Assembly (NCBI RefSeq): GCF_014191355.1 | Contig: NZ_JACHWM010000021.1 | Location: forward strand, 1 to 64,000 | From: Methylobacterium sp. R2-1 | GTDB taxonomy: Bacteria; Pseudomonadota; Alphaproteobacteria; Rhizobiales; Beijerinckiaceae | DNA: 64,000 nucleotides | Direction: 5' to 3' | Part shown: positions 8,014 through 17,700 of the stretch, in pieces | How positions within the stretch are numbered: position 1 is the first letter of the stretch | How the letters are laid out: each line of letters begins with the position of its first letter | The notes under the pieces: generated by a model | What the model was told of the DNA's origin: nothing | Seen by the model: only the letters and a program-made list of their open reading frames with translations | The model's database searches: none | Translations under genes and position numbers: made by a program

Positions 8014-8475
8014 TCATTGCGGTATCTCTGATGAAAGTCCCCCATCGGCTCTGATGGCCGCGGAAAGTGGGACACTCCCCTCCCCGCTTCGATTGAAATC
8101 TATCAGGTGCATAGCGCCCCCGGCTAGCCGTTGCTGCTCGGTCTTGCGGGTGTAGTGCTCTGCCATCTTCGACGTGCGCCAACCGAACATTGCCATGAGA
8201 TGCCGTTCGGTCGCGCCGTTCTCAGCCGCGAGCGTCGCCTCAGCCTTGCGCAGTCCATGGGCGGAGCCAGTGTGGCAAGCCGGCCTCGCGGCAGCGGTCC
8301 TTGAACCAGGTCCCGAATCCGTTCGCCGTAAACGGCTTGCCGCGCTCTGTGACGAGGAAGGTGAGGTTCTGGCTCGGGCAGGCGTCGATGGCTGCGCGAA
8401 CAGCCGGCAGCACCGGTACCTCCAGCGTCATTGGTTTCGCGTTACGGCCCTTATGCTGGGTGTGAGGTTGCGGCC
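8014..8475 (-). pseudogene. Tyrosine recombinase relic (catalytic domain, frameshifted)
   Basis: On the minus strand the frame reads THTQHKGRNAKP, then NLTFLVTERGKPFTANGFG and WFKDRCREAG, the catalytic domain of a phage-type integrase. A frameshift near 8260 breaks it. A second frame continues with SAHGLRKAEATLAAENGATE (box II His-x-x-Arg) and FGWRTSKMAEHYTRK (the nucleophilic Tyr). The N-terminal core-binding domain is missing. The 3' end lies 22 bp from the tRNA-Leu 3' end, the classic arrangement for an element inserted at a tRNA. A second copy of part of this gene sits at 19.4 kb. Confidence 0.85.
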
Positions 8476-8584
8476 CTGACGCCGGTTCGCCGCAGCGTAA
8501 ACGATGCTCTTGAGGCTTAGGTGCCGGGCTATCGGGAGGCTAACCGCACGGCGCAGGGCTACTTCCAGCAGGGCGAGGCGTTCG

Positions 8585-8740
8585 TCAGCGCGAGGCAGCC
8601 GCACCGCTGCAAACACCCGCCTGCTGTCCATTCTCGCAGACCATCTTCGGTTCGGCGTAGCCGAGGCGTGTGGTGGCCGTCGCACTCGACAGCACGAGGG
8701 CGACGGCAATCAGGAGGCGGTATAGAGGAAGACCGATCAT
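8585..8740 (-). CDS. Small secreted protein, 51 aa
   Basis: Starts MIGLPLYRLLIAVALVLSSA, a clear signal peptide or membrane anchor, and continues with a short tail holding two Cys residues (MVCENGQQAGVC) that could form a disulfide after export. No strong ribosome site is visible before the ATG at 8740. Family and function unknown. Confidence 0.45.
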   Translation of the reverse strand: MIGLPLYRLLIAVALVLSSATATTRLGYAEPKMVCENGQQAGVCSGAAASR

Positions 8741-8774
8741 CGTCGTGGCTTAGGTGAACACGTGAATGGCGGGA

Positions 8775-8849
8775 TCAGCGCGGCTGTTGGGACGGCATGT
8801 GAATCGTGACCATCTGGCCGCTGATCGGATCGAAGACGGTGATGGTCAT
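8775..8849 (-). CDS. Possible 24-residue peptide
   Basis: MTITVFDPISGQMVTIHMP is a compact, protein-like sequence beginning at an ATG at 8849, and it resembles small FDP-x-TG-x-x-VT peptides that I recall from Methylobacterium-like genomes. Its size makes the call weak. No other gene occupies the stretch up to the receptor gene at 9097. Confidence 0.3.
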   Translation of the reverse strand: MTITVFDPISGQMVTIHMPSQQPR

Positions 8850-9096
8850 CGCGAGTGCTCTTGCGTCTGCCTGGATCGAAGTGTCCGGCTAACGCCTTTG
8901 TCCGTGATGGTTTCCGCGCCCTGTTCGGATGTGGTTAGTCATCCGTTGAGGTTGATTCGCCGGGTTGTGTCCCCGTCTCACCAAGGCAGGAAGCGCTTCG
9001 AAGTCAGTCGTCTCGCCTGCATGGATGCTCCGCCAACAAACCTTCCGGTCGTTGGTCGGGCTGCTGCGCGCTGAGCAGCCCGACCGGCGCTAAGGC

Positions 9097-11646
9097 TCAC
9101 CAGCGGTAGCGCAGCGTCGCCAGGATCGTCTGTCGGTTGCCGTAGAAGCAGCCGGTTGCCGCGATGCAGGTCGTCACGTGTGTTTTGTCGAACAGGTTCG
9201 TTGCATTCACCGCCATATCGACGCCCTTGAGCGCCGGATGCCGGTATCCGAAGTCATAACGGATCGCGGCGTCAACCAACGTGACGGCAGGGGTCCGATA
9301 GAGGTTGGCGTTGTCGCCGACTGAGGTGCCGATGTAGCGTACGCCGGCTCCTAACCCAAGACCTGCAAAAGTCCCGGTCCTAACCGTGTAGTCGAGCCAG
9401 GCGGCAGCCTGATGCCGCGGCACGAACGGCAACGCGTTTCCGACGATGCTGACGCCGGCAGCGTTGGCGTTCGCCTTCGTAAACTCACTGCTCATCCCCG
9501 CGTAGGAAGCGGTCAGGTCGAGGCTGTCAGTCAGGCTCGCCTTGGCCTCAAGTTCCACACCGCGGACCCGAGCCTCGCCCGCCTGTGTATTGAAGCGGAA
9601 GTCCGCGCTATCCGGCGTCAGCACGTTCTGCTGCGTCAGGTCGAACACGGCGCCCGTCAGCAAGAGATTGGTGCCGGGCGGCTGCACCTTGATGCCGGCC
9701 TCGATCTGTTCGCCCGTGGTCGGCGCGAAAGGTGAACCGAGACGGTTCGTGCCCGAGGTCGGCTGGAACGACGTGGCGTAGCTGATATAGGGTGCGAGGC
9801 CACCGTCGAAGAGGTAGCTCAAACCGACCCGCCCAGTGAAGGCGGCATCGTTTTGGCGGACCTGGGTCAGGGCGCCACTCGTCACTGTGCGGGTTCGGGT
9901 TACGGCGTCTGCCCAATCCTGCCGCCCGCTCAGCGTCAGCGTGAAGCCGCCCGAGCGGATCTCGTCCTGGGCATAGAGGCCGGTCTGGTTGCGCCCTTGC
10001 GTGATCCGGGTTCCGAGCGGGGGCCGCGTGACCGTTCCGGCATAGGTTGGAGCGAAGATGTCGACCGACGGAACGACCTGCAGTTCGGATTCATCGTAGC
10101 GCGCATCCTCGCGCAGGTAGTCGGCTCCGAACAGGAGAGTGTGTGCGAAAGGGCCTGTGAGAAAGCGCGCCTCTGCCTGATTGTCTACGTTGAAAAGGTT
10201 CGAACGCTCGGGAAACGCCCAGGCGTAACGGGACAGCGTACGGCCGTTGGCCGCGAGACCAATCGCCTGCACGCGCTGGGTGTCGGCTTCGACGTGGGAG
10301 AACCGCAAATTTTGACGCACGGTCCAGACATCGTTGTAGCGATGCTCGAAGGCATAGCCGATGAAACCCTGGTCGAGCTTGAAGCGGTCGTAGTTCGGTT
10401 CGCCGATGAAGCGGCGGGTGGGAATGCGTCCGTTGGGATTGCTGTACAGCGTGCCGAGCGTCGGCAAGCCCTGCGGCGCACCGCCTCCGGGTGAGTCGAT
10501 GTGCAGGTACTGCGACAGAATGGTGAGGGACGTGTCGGCATCCGGCCGGAACGCCACGCTCGGCGCGATGAAGACCCGGTCTTCCTCCAGATAATCCACC
10601 TGGGTGCCGGTGGTGCGTGCGAGCCCGGTCAGCCGATACAGGATTTTGCCATCCGGATCGACGGGACCAGACAGGTCGAAGGCGGCCTGCGCGCGCCCGA
10701 AGCTGCCGGTCTGAAGTTGGATCTCGCGTAGGGGAACCGCACTCGGCCGCTTGCTGATGAGGTTGAGCAGGCCACCCGGCGAGTTCTGCCCATACAGCCC
10801 TGATGACGGGCCCTTCAGCAATTCGATCCGCTCCAAACCGTACGACTCGATGCGCGGCTGCGAGTATCCCCGTGCGCCGAACGGTAGGCGCAGTCCGTCG
10901 AGGTAGCGTCCGGGTACGAAGCCACGAACATAGAGCCAGTCGTAGCGCAGGTCCGTGCCGTACTGCGTGAGAACCCCCGGCGTATAGAGCAGTGCCTGAC
11001 TCACGCTCTGCGCTTGCCGATCCTCTATCTCCTTGCGGCCGACTACGTTGATGGCCTGCGGTGTTTCCAAGATTGATGTACCGGTCTTGGTGGCGGTCGC
11101 GCTGCGGCGCGCGACGTAGCCGTTGACGGGTCCGACCGTGCCGTCCCCCATCACCTCCAGCATGTCGAGGGTGACGTCCGCGTCCGACGCGAGGGCAGGT
11201 GCGACTTCGGCCACCACCCGGACCAGAGTTGCCATCCGCTCTCCCGCGAATTGCGGCACGAGACCGGTGCCGGCGAGCAACTGCCGCAATCCATCCGCAC
11301 GGCTGAAGTCACCTGACAGGCCGGGGGAGCGAACCCGGCCCGAGGTGCGGGCATCGTAGATCAGTTGTACGCCGCTCGCCCCGGCATAGGCAGCCAGCGC
11401 GTCATCGAGCGGCCCGGCCGGGATCGCGAAGACGATCGTTTCCTCGGATCGCGCGATCGCCGACACGCGCACGATCGGCCGGATCGTCGACCCGGCCACC
11501 ATGCCGTGCCCGGCATCGATGCCCGCCGCCACCGGATTCGGCATGGCGGCGGCGAGCACCGCGAATCCGCTCAATCCTGCCGCCATCCGCCGTCCGTTCC
11601 GCTCCGCATTTTCCGCCCGTCGCCGTACTTGCCGCCGCCCGTTCAT
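9097..11646 (-). CDS. TonB-dependent siderophore receptor with N-terminal signalling domain
   Basis: About 849 residues from the ATG at 11646. After the signal sequence comes a secretin/TonB short N-terminal (STN) domain (IPAGPLDDALAAYAGASGVQ), which marks receptors that signal to an anti-sigma factor. Next are the plug (ILETPQAINVVGRKEI, PSSGLYGQNSPGGLLNLISKRP) and a 22-strand barrel ending in a terminal aromatic, LRYRW. The pattern resembles ferric hydroxamate (FhuA/FoxA-like) receptors. It lies downstream of fecR and fecI homologues on the same strand, so ligand binding probably activates its own transcription. The exact siderophore is not predictable. Confidence 0.92.
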   Translation of the reverse strand: MNGRRQVRRRAENAERNGRRMAAGLSGFAVLAAAMPNPVAAGIDAGHGMVAGSTIRPIVRVSAIARSEETIVFAIPAGPLDDALAAYAGASGVQLIYDARTSGRVRSPGLSGDFSRADGLRQLLAGTGLVPQFAGERMATLVRVVAEVAPALASDADVTLDMLEVMGDGTVGPVNGYVARRSATATKTGTSILETPQAINVVGRKEIEDRQAQSVSQALLYTPGVLTQYGTDLRYDWLYVRGFVPGRYLDGLRLPFGARGYSQPRIESYGLERIELLKGPSSGLYGQNSPGGLLNLISKRPSAVPLREIQLQTGSFGRAQAAFDLSGPVDPDGKILYRLTGLARTTGTQVDYLEEDRVFIAPSVAFRPDADTSLTILSQYLHIDSPGGGAPQGLPTLGTLYSNPNGRIPTRRFIGEPNYDRFKLDQGFIGYAFEHRYNDVWTVRQNLRFSHVEADTQRVQAIGLAANGRTLSRYAWAFPERSNLFNVDNQAEARFLTGPFAHTLLFGADYLREDARYDESELQVVPSVDIFAPTYAGTVTRPPLGTRITQGRNQTGLYAQDEIRSGGFTLTLSGRQDWADAVTRTRTVTSGALTQVRQNDAAFTGRVGLSYLFDGGLAPYISYATSFQPTSGTNRLGSPFAPTTGEQIEAGIKVQPPGTNLLLTGAVFDLTQQNVLTPDSADFRFNTQAGEARVRGVELEAKASLTDSLDLTASYAGMSSEFTKANANAAGVSIVGNALPFVPRHQAAAWLDYTVRTGTFAGLGLGAGVRYIGTSVGDNANLYRTPAVTLVDAAIRYDFGYRHPALKGVDMAVNATNLFDKTHVTTCIAATGCFYGNRQTILATLRYRW

Positions 11647-11760
11647 CAGCCCACCGTCTCCCGCGCGGCTTGGCGCCGCTCTCCGGCAGGTCGATCCGTG
11701 CCTGCCTGAGTGCTGAGACGTGCGGGCGCCCGAAACCCGCAAAGATAGTTTCGCGCGGCT

Positions 11761-12765
11761 TCAGCGCAGGACGACGAGGCCGGCGCCCAGGCGGTACTCC
11801 GTGAGGCCGAGAGCAGTGCCAATGCTGGTCAGCGCCTCGTCTGGCCGGTCGAGGTGGAACACGCCGGTGACACGGCGCGAGGTGGCGACGGCGCTCGCCA
11901 GCATGATCCGCCCGGGCCGGTAGCGGTTGAGGTCACTCACGACCGCTGCGAGAGGGGTGTCCCGGAAGACCAGAAGGCCGCGGCGCCACGCGGCAGCCGT
12001 AGCGGCGTCGATTCCGTGAACGATGCCCGCACCGTGTCCGGTTTCGATGCCATGCCCCGCCCGCAGGCGCGTCGGCGTCACGCCCGCACCGCTCTGGAAG
12101 TCCGCTTCGCCGGACAGGCAGGCGACACCGACATCCGCGTGGCCGAACCAGCCGACCGCATTGTCTGCTAGGCGACACGAGACGGCGAGTTCGGCTGCGA
12201 GGTCGGGACGAGTGTTCGTTTGGGTGTCATCGGCCCGGATGGTGACCGGGACGTTCTCCGGCGCCGTTACGACGAGGGCGCCGGCGTGGAGGCTGACGAC
12301 GTGCCTTTGTCCGATGGTCTCGAGATCGAGAGCTGTCTGAGCGTCGAGGTCGAGACGCGTGCCGTCCGGCAGCTTCACCGATCGAACCTCGCCTGTTCCG
12401 GTGCGATGGGTGGCACTCAGTTCCTGCCAGCGGAGCGCTATCGCTCCTCCGCCTGCCGCGACGGAGGCGGCACCAGCGCCCCAGGCCGCCCGGCGCAGAA
12501 CCTGTCGGCGTGTCGGCCGCGGCAGGGCCTGCCTCTCCTGGGCGGGGACACCGTTCCTCAGAGCCGGCCCAGTCTGCTGCCAGAGGCGGGTAGCAGCGCG
12601 GAAGGCAGCCTCGTGATCGGCGATCGCGCGCCAGGCGGCGCAGGCGTCCGCATCGGCCTGAGTCGCCGAACCCGAGGTTAGCCGGACGATCCAGGCGCGC
12701 GCTTGCGCATCGAGGCTGGCGCTCGTCGGCTCGTTCGGTCGGTTCTCGTTCTCGGCTCCCGTCAT
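11761..12765 (-). CDS. FecR-family anti-sigma regulator
   Basis: 334 residues. The N-terminal cytoplasmic part has the DUF4880-like pattern (ARAWIVRLTSGSATQADADACAAW). A basic segment with a Tat-like twin Arg and hydrophobic stretch (RRQVLRRAAWGAGAASVAAGGG) forms the membrane anchor. The FecR domain follows (GEVRSVKLPDGTRLDLDAQTAL), with a C-terminal STN-interacting region. It would transmit the signal from the receptor's STN domain to the sigma factor encoded immediately upstream. The ATG at 12765 places the DUF4880 region at the start. The gap to the receptor gene is about 115 bases. Confidence 0.9.
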   Translation of the reverse strand: MTGAENENRPNEPTSASLDAQARAWIVRLTSGSATQADADACAAWRAIADHEAAFRAATRLWQQTGPALRNGVPAQERQALPRPTRRQVLRRAAWGAGAASVAAGGGAIALRWQELSATHRTGTGEVRSVKLPDGTRLDLDAQTALDLETIGQRHVVSLHAGALVVTAPENVPVTIRADDTQTNTRPDLAAELAVSCRLADNAVGWFGHADVGVACLSGEADFQSGAGVTPTRLRAGHGIETGHGAGIVHGIDAATAAAWRRGLLVFRDTPLAAVVSDLNRYRPGRIMLASAVATSRRVTGVFHLDRPDEALTSIGTALGLTEYRLGAGLVVLR

Positions 12766-12871
12766 GCCCGACGCATCCGCCTCTACCCTATGCAAACGGC
12801 GGCGTTGCCGCACCCGCCTCGTAGGCTCGTTGCCCTGATCGTTCGACGTCTCAAGGGGAAAGCCTCCGCAA

Positions 12872-13426
12872 TCAACGATTGGGCTGCGTTCGGCTGAGCC
12901 GCTCGGCACAGTGATCCAGAGCCATCCTGATCTCGGCTTCGACGGTGCGCACCGAAACACCGAGGCGGGCTGCGATAGCCCTGTGGCTTAGACCTTCCAG
13001 GCGGCTGAGCCGAAACGCTTCCGCACGTCGCGGCGGTATCTCGGCCAGGGCGCGGGCGAGGCGCTGACCTTCGAGGCGTGCCTGCGCAGCGTCGGCGGGA
13101 CGCGCGGTGTCATCGGGGATGTTGAGGATGGTGTCGATCTCGTCGCTCGTCAGAAGGCGCGAGCGGTGACGTGCTTCCCGACCATGATCGGCCGCGAGGT
13201 TGCTCGCCACTTGGAACAGGAATGCCTTGTCGTTGCGGACTGATCGCGGATCGGCCTTGGCGCGGGCCATCCGGATGAAGGCTTCTTGGAGAAGATCCGG
13301 CGCATCATCCTGGCCGACCCGTCGCGTGAGAAATCGCAGCAAGGCGGTCCGGTATAGGCGATAGAGCAGGCCGAGATGGGAATTTGACTCGTCCTGCGGT
13401 TCGGAAGCCGCGGCCATTGAGAACAT
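12872..13426 (-). CDS. FecI-type ECF sigma factor
   Basis: About 184 residues. Region 2 (LLYRLYRTALLRFLTRRVG, DLLQEAFIRMAR) and region 4 (LSRLEGLSHRAIAARLGVSVRTVEAEI) are both intact, as in iron-responsive ECF sigma factors. It heads the fecI-fecR-receptor order. Possible starts are a GTG at 13441 and ATGs at 13426 and 13417; I took 13426. The upstream bases 13516-13556 are unusually AT-rich for this window and may hold the promoter, but I cannot identify a Fur or sigma site with confidence. Confidence 0.9.
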   Translation of the reverse strand: MFSMAAASEPQDESNSHLGLLYRLYRTALLRFLTRRVGQDDAPDLLQEAFIRMARAKADPRSVRNDKAFLFQVASNLAADHGREARHRSRLLTSDEIDTILNIPDDTARPADAAQARLEGQRLARALAEIPPRRAEAFRLSRLEGLSHRAIAARLGVSVRTVEAEIRMALDHCAERLSRTQPNR

Positions 13427-13591
13427 CCGATGCACCGCCACGCTGCGGCGACGTCGCAGGAGCCTCCAATGACCGGCTTCCGCCGTGCTTCCTATGACCT
13501 AGAAAGCACACTCACCAGTCAAGTATTTGCTTTAGAAGCATTATAATCAAAATCTACCCCGCCATGGTTGAATGAAAACTGGTAATACAAA

Positions 13592-13936
13592 CTAATCTGG
13601 GCCCGCATCGGAACGATGGCCGCGAACAATACGGCATCCCGCACATTGGTGCTTGTTGAGCAGAGCAGCATGCCGATGGCGTCTGAAATTGATATGAGGG
13701 CACCTCATCTTCTGTCCTTCCGCTCGCCTCGCCACGACCATCAGCGCCTGATCCGGCAAAGGCCGCTGCAAGGCGGATGCCTCGGACCAAGGCGCCCGCA
13801 GCCACGCGTCCCGCTCCTCGTCCCTCGTCAGGACCACCGGCATCGCCTTCGGGTGGACGGCCCCTACCTCGGCGTTCGGCTCGGTGGTCAGGAGGGCGTA
13901 GAAGTCGTCCGTCGTCTCGACGTCCTTCAGCTTTGC
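13592..13936 (-). pseudogene. Truncated SRAP-domain (YedK/HMCES-like) relic
   Basis: The minus-strand frame reads TTDDFYALLTTEPNAEVGAV, HPKAMPVVLTRDEERDAWL and ALQRPLPDQALMVVARR. This is the C-terminal third of an SRAP protein, which crosslinks to abasic sites in single-stranded DNA. The N-terminus with the catalytic Cys2 is absent, and the frame continues into unrelated sequence after ARRAEGQK. It is a decayed fragment between the fecI promoter region and a small secreted-protein gene, consistent with recombination in this segment. Confidence 0.75.
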
Positions 13937-14005
13937 GCTCCGAAGTCCAGCCTCAGCCCGGACCCATGTTCCAGCCCCAGCGTTGAACCGGGATAGGAGG
14001 CGTCG

Positions 14006-14269
14006 ATGGCTGTGCGAACTCTATCGTCCTGGGTGTTGCTGTTCGGCCTTCTCATGACGGGAGGCGCAGCCGCGCAGGGGATGGCGCTGACTGAGCCCCG
14101 AAAGCCCGAACCAAATCGCATCATAGAAGAGCCTCCGACCATGCGGCCATGGATGCTCACCGGCCATGGAACGCTCAGAGAAGCTGGTGGCCGCTTACCC
14201 AACCAAGTGACTGGGCCGAAGCGCGAGCGTGCAGTGCACGACATCTGCATCGGGTGCGGCGCGCGATAG
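14006..14269 (+). CDS. Small exported protein, 87 aa
   Basis: MAVRTLSSWVLLFGLLMTGG and AAAQ form a good signal peptide; the mature part is Pro/Arg-rich and ends in a Cys pair (CIGCGAR). AGGAGG lies eight bases before the ATG, a strong ribosome site. No family recognised. Confidence 0.6.
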   Translation: MAVRTLSSWVLLFGLLMTGGAAAQGMALTEPRKPEPNRIIEEPPTMRPWMLTGHGTLREAGGRLPNQVTGPKRERAVHDICIGCGAR

Positions 14270-14736
14270 CCGTGAACTCCGTGCAGGTGGCGTTCGTGGC
14301 CCTCATCAGGACTAGCGTGATTGGCACCAAGCTCTTCGCTCAGGCTTAACGCTGTCCGGAGTGGTCCGGCTGGGCAGTCGCCTCGTCAGGCATGGGCGAC
14401 CGGCAACTCTCCACCTGGGTCGTAGCGCGGCGTGCGCATCTCGAACTTCGTGATTCAAATCCGGCGCTGGCGCTCCAGCCCGGAGCGGGCCGGCACCACA
14501 CTGCCGCGGCCGAAGCGGACGTTGCAGGCGTCCATTAGCCAGCCTGAGCGCTCGCGGTCCGAGCTGGCCAATTAGCTTGTGGGCCGTTGGCTACAGTGCA
14601 GACTGTGCGATCAATAGCTGACTTAGTAGCTCACGAGCATCTCCTGCGTAATGTCGGCTGAGCACCTGTGCGTTGTGGCGACGGGGCAGGCTCCTGGCAT
14701 GAGAGGATGATCTGTCAGCGACCATGCGAGCCGCTT
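14270..14736. other. Non-coding stretch, no gene seen
   Basis: Between the small secreted-protein gene and the 3' end of the giant gene I find no frame with coding character, no clear hairpin with a T run and no repeat. It may be debris of earlier insertions. Confidence 0.4.
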
Positions 14737-17700
14737 CTACAGCTTGACATCCGGCAGAGCCTTCGCGGCGGCACCCGAGCTACGATCCTGCTGCACTAAC
14801 TCTCGCCCTGCCTTGATGGCTTCCGCGTGAGCCTTGTGGTTGACGAGCCAAGTGGTCAGTCGTGCCGCCTCGTCGTCCGGGATGCGCTCTCCGGCAAAGC
14901 CGAGCCTTGTAGAGGGTTGGAAATCAGCCTTCACCGTGGTCCCGCAGCGTTCGTGCTGCCCCTCGGGAGCGACGAACGTCCATTGCACGGTCCAGATGCG
15001 GCGCGTGGTACGCAGGCGCGCTGCCGCCTCTGCATCGCGCGTAAGCTCGTCCGGCGCGACGAATTTCGGTCCAATTGCCTCGCCTCGGATAAGTCTGGCG
15101 TCGAGCCACGGATGGTTGATGGCCGAGATAACAGTTCCGCAGTTGGGCAAGTCCGCTGTCTTTCCCCAACTCATGACGTCCGGCCGCAGCGGGGCACCGT
15201 ACTTCTCTTCGAGCTTCGTCTGTATCGCTGAGAGTGTCGCCCCGGACTTGTCTAGGTAGAGATCGCGGCGTGCGCCGAGGAGCTTCCCGCCGAGTGCCTC
15301 CGGAGCGTACAGAGCGCTGATGAGTTCCAGGCCATCGTCGCGGACGTAGAGCCGCGTCACAGAGGCGAGCGGCGAGTTCCCCTCGGCGGCCCCCACGTGT
15401 TCAAGGACGTGGGCGATCTTCATCTGGCCTGCCAACTTCGCCTCGGCTTCCGCCATAGCCATCCCGATCTTCAGGCCCACGATGTCGGGCTCGGTATCCC
15501 GAATTTCCGGCAAGGGCGCCGTCGGTGCCGTCTTCAAGGCGGCGAGCAGCGGCCGCGGCGTCACCGCGGTTCTGCCGCCCCACCACCGTACCTCCGTGGC
15601 GGAGGTATCGAAGGCGATCTGGGGCAATCCGGTCCCGGCATCCGTGGCGACTAAGTGAGTGATGTCGAGATCGACATACATCTGGTAGTGGTCGCCGACC
15701 CCGGCCGCCGGGAGGTTCGGCAGCCTGAGGTATGCCAGCGGGACTGCGTTCGAACCCTGTTGGTGGTTCATCTCGATGATGCCACCCTTAAAGATCCTCT
15801 GACCCGATGGGTCGGTGCGGAAGTCCAGAGTCCCGTAATAGCTCTCTTCCAGGCTGCGCCGGCTCACCCCGATTTTATCGAGGACCTCGGCGTGGTTTCG
15901 AGCGGTCCGGCCGAACGACGAGGAGCCGTCGTGGCTGTGCCAGAAGAAGGTCACCTTACGCGGAAGCGCGGCGATGCGGAGCGCGGTCCAGCGGCGAAAC
16001 GTGGGCGTGAAGCGCGCGACATCCTGGTCGGAAAGCGTCCGGAGTCCCTTCGGAAAGAAGGTCCCCCAGACGTTGCGCAGGCCATTGTCTCCCGTCCCGT
16101 GCTCGCCGCCATTGCCGTACGGATCGTGCTCGGCCATCCATCGGCGCACAAGCAGCCAGCGCAAGACCTGTTCGTCCGGCTCGCGTCCCGACTGTGCGAG
16201 CACGTAGAGCACCATCGTCTCGTCGTTGAGCGGCACCCGATCGGGCGTGACGGCGAGGCGGATGGCTTCAGGGTCGGCCAAGGCGGGAACCATCCCCTGT
16301 GCGGCCACGATCGCGCCTGCCGCCGCGCGGGCGACGGCCCGATCCGCCTGACGTGGGTGGAGCAGGACGATCTCCTCGATCTGCACCAACAGGTCCGCCT
16401 TCGGGCCCGTCGTGCTCGCGACAGGCGTAGCCTTCGGCGATCCGATCCGGAACAGTGCCTGAAAGCTCCGGGACGGCTCGGACTTGATCAGGATCTGCGC
16501 CGTCGCCGCATCGATCGGAAAGCGGGCCAACACTTCGGGATTCGCTACCCCGAGGCCGAGCAACCCATCCCGGGGCTGCGGCTTCGTGCCGTCCCGCGCA
16601 TAGGCGAGGCTGTAGCTGTCCACCACGAAGGCTGTCCGCCCATCATGCTGGCCGAGCTTCACGGAGCCCATAAGATATACCGGTTCGCCGGGTTTGGGCG
16701 TGCCCACCGTGGCGGACCGGCGAAGGCTGTCCAGCACCGCTTCGCGGTCGAACTCGCTGGCATTGACGTAGGCGGACGAGGTCTTCGCGCTTCGCTCCAG
16801 AAAATCGGGCTCGGCGCCAGATCGGGCTGCAAGCCCGAACGCTCCCCATAGAGTGAGGCGGCGCAGCGTCCCGAGCGTGAGATTGGGCAGGGGATCTACG
16901 GCGGCTTGCGGCGCCTGAGCGCGCATCCCGTCGAGCGGAACGTCCCAGAGTAGGCGCGTCAACGCCTCGTCCTCGTAGAAGGCGAGCCGGTGCACGCGGG
17001 CGTCCAACCCCCGCGACTGGATGTTGAAGCTACCCCCGAAAATGTAGCCGAAATCCTTCTCCACTTCCGGATGAGCTGGGGCCAAGCTGAGCAGTTCGAG
17101 GTCAACCGCTTGGTAGAAGCGGGCTCCTCTGCCCGGCTGTCCGGTTCGGATGCGGTCGTTGATCGCCCGTGCCCGGCGCTCCTCCACACCAATCGCGTCG
17201 GGATAGGAGACGAGGTCGGTCCGAACGTCGAAGAGCTCACCGAGCATGGGCCAGGTCAGACGGCCATCGGAGCGATTGAACGTGTACCCGTCGACGGGGA
17301 AGGATCCGCGGGCGAGGTCGTATGTCCGCGGCAGAACGGGGGAAATGATCCGCAGGCGGACCGGCAGCTGCGGCCGCAACGCGATCAACGAAGGCAAGTA
17401 CTTCGTCTTGAAGGTGTCGATGGTATCACGCCGCCGGAAGACGTCTTTGTTGAGCGCGTCGAGGAAGCCGTGATCGATGCGGCGTGAGAAGAGCTGTGCG
17501 TTCTGGGCGGGAGTGAGCAGCCGCGAGCTGATGGTGAAAACGTTCGGGAGATTGTTGGCGATCCCGGGCGACCGTGCCAGGGCGAGATGAAGCAGCGCGC
17601 GCTGGAGGGCCTGGCTGTCCTCCGGGGCATCACCGCCCTGGCGACCGAGGCGGGCGACGAGCATGTCGCCTTCGGCTCGGACCCCAAGCCTCGTCCAGCT

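Noticed and set aside
15655..16851. Long plus-strand frame opposite the giant gene
   Set aside because: Low-complexity Arg-rich shadow without a ribosome site.
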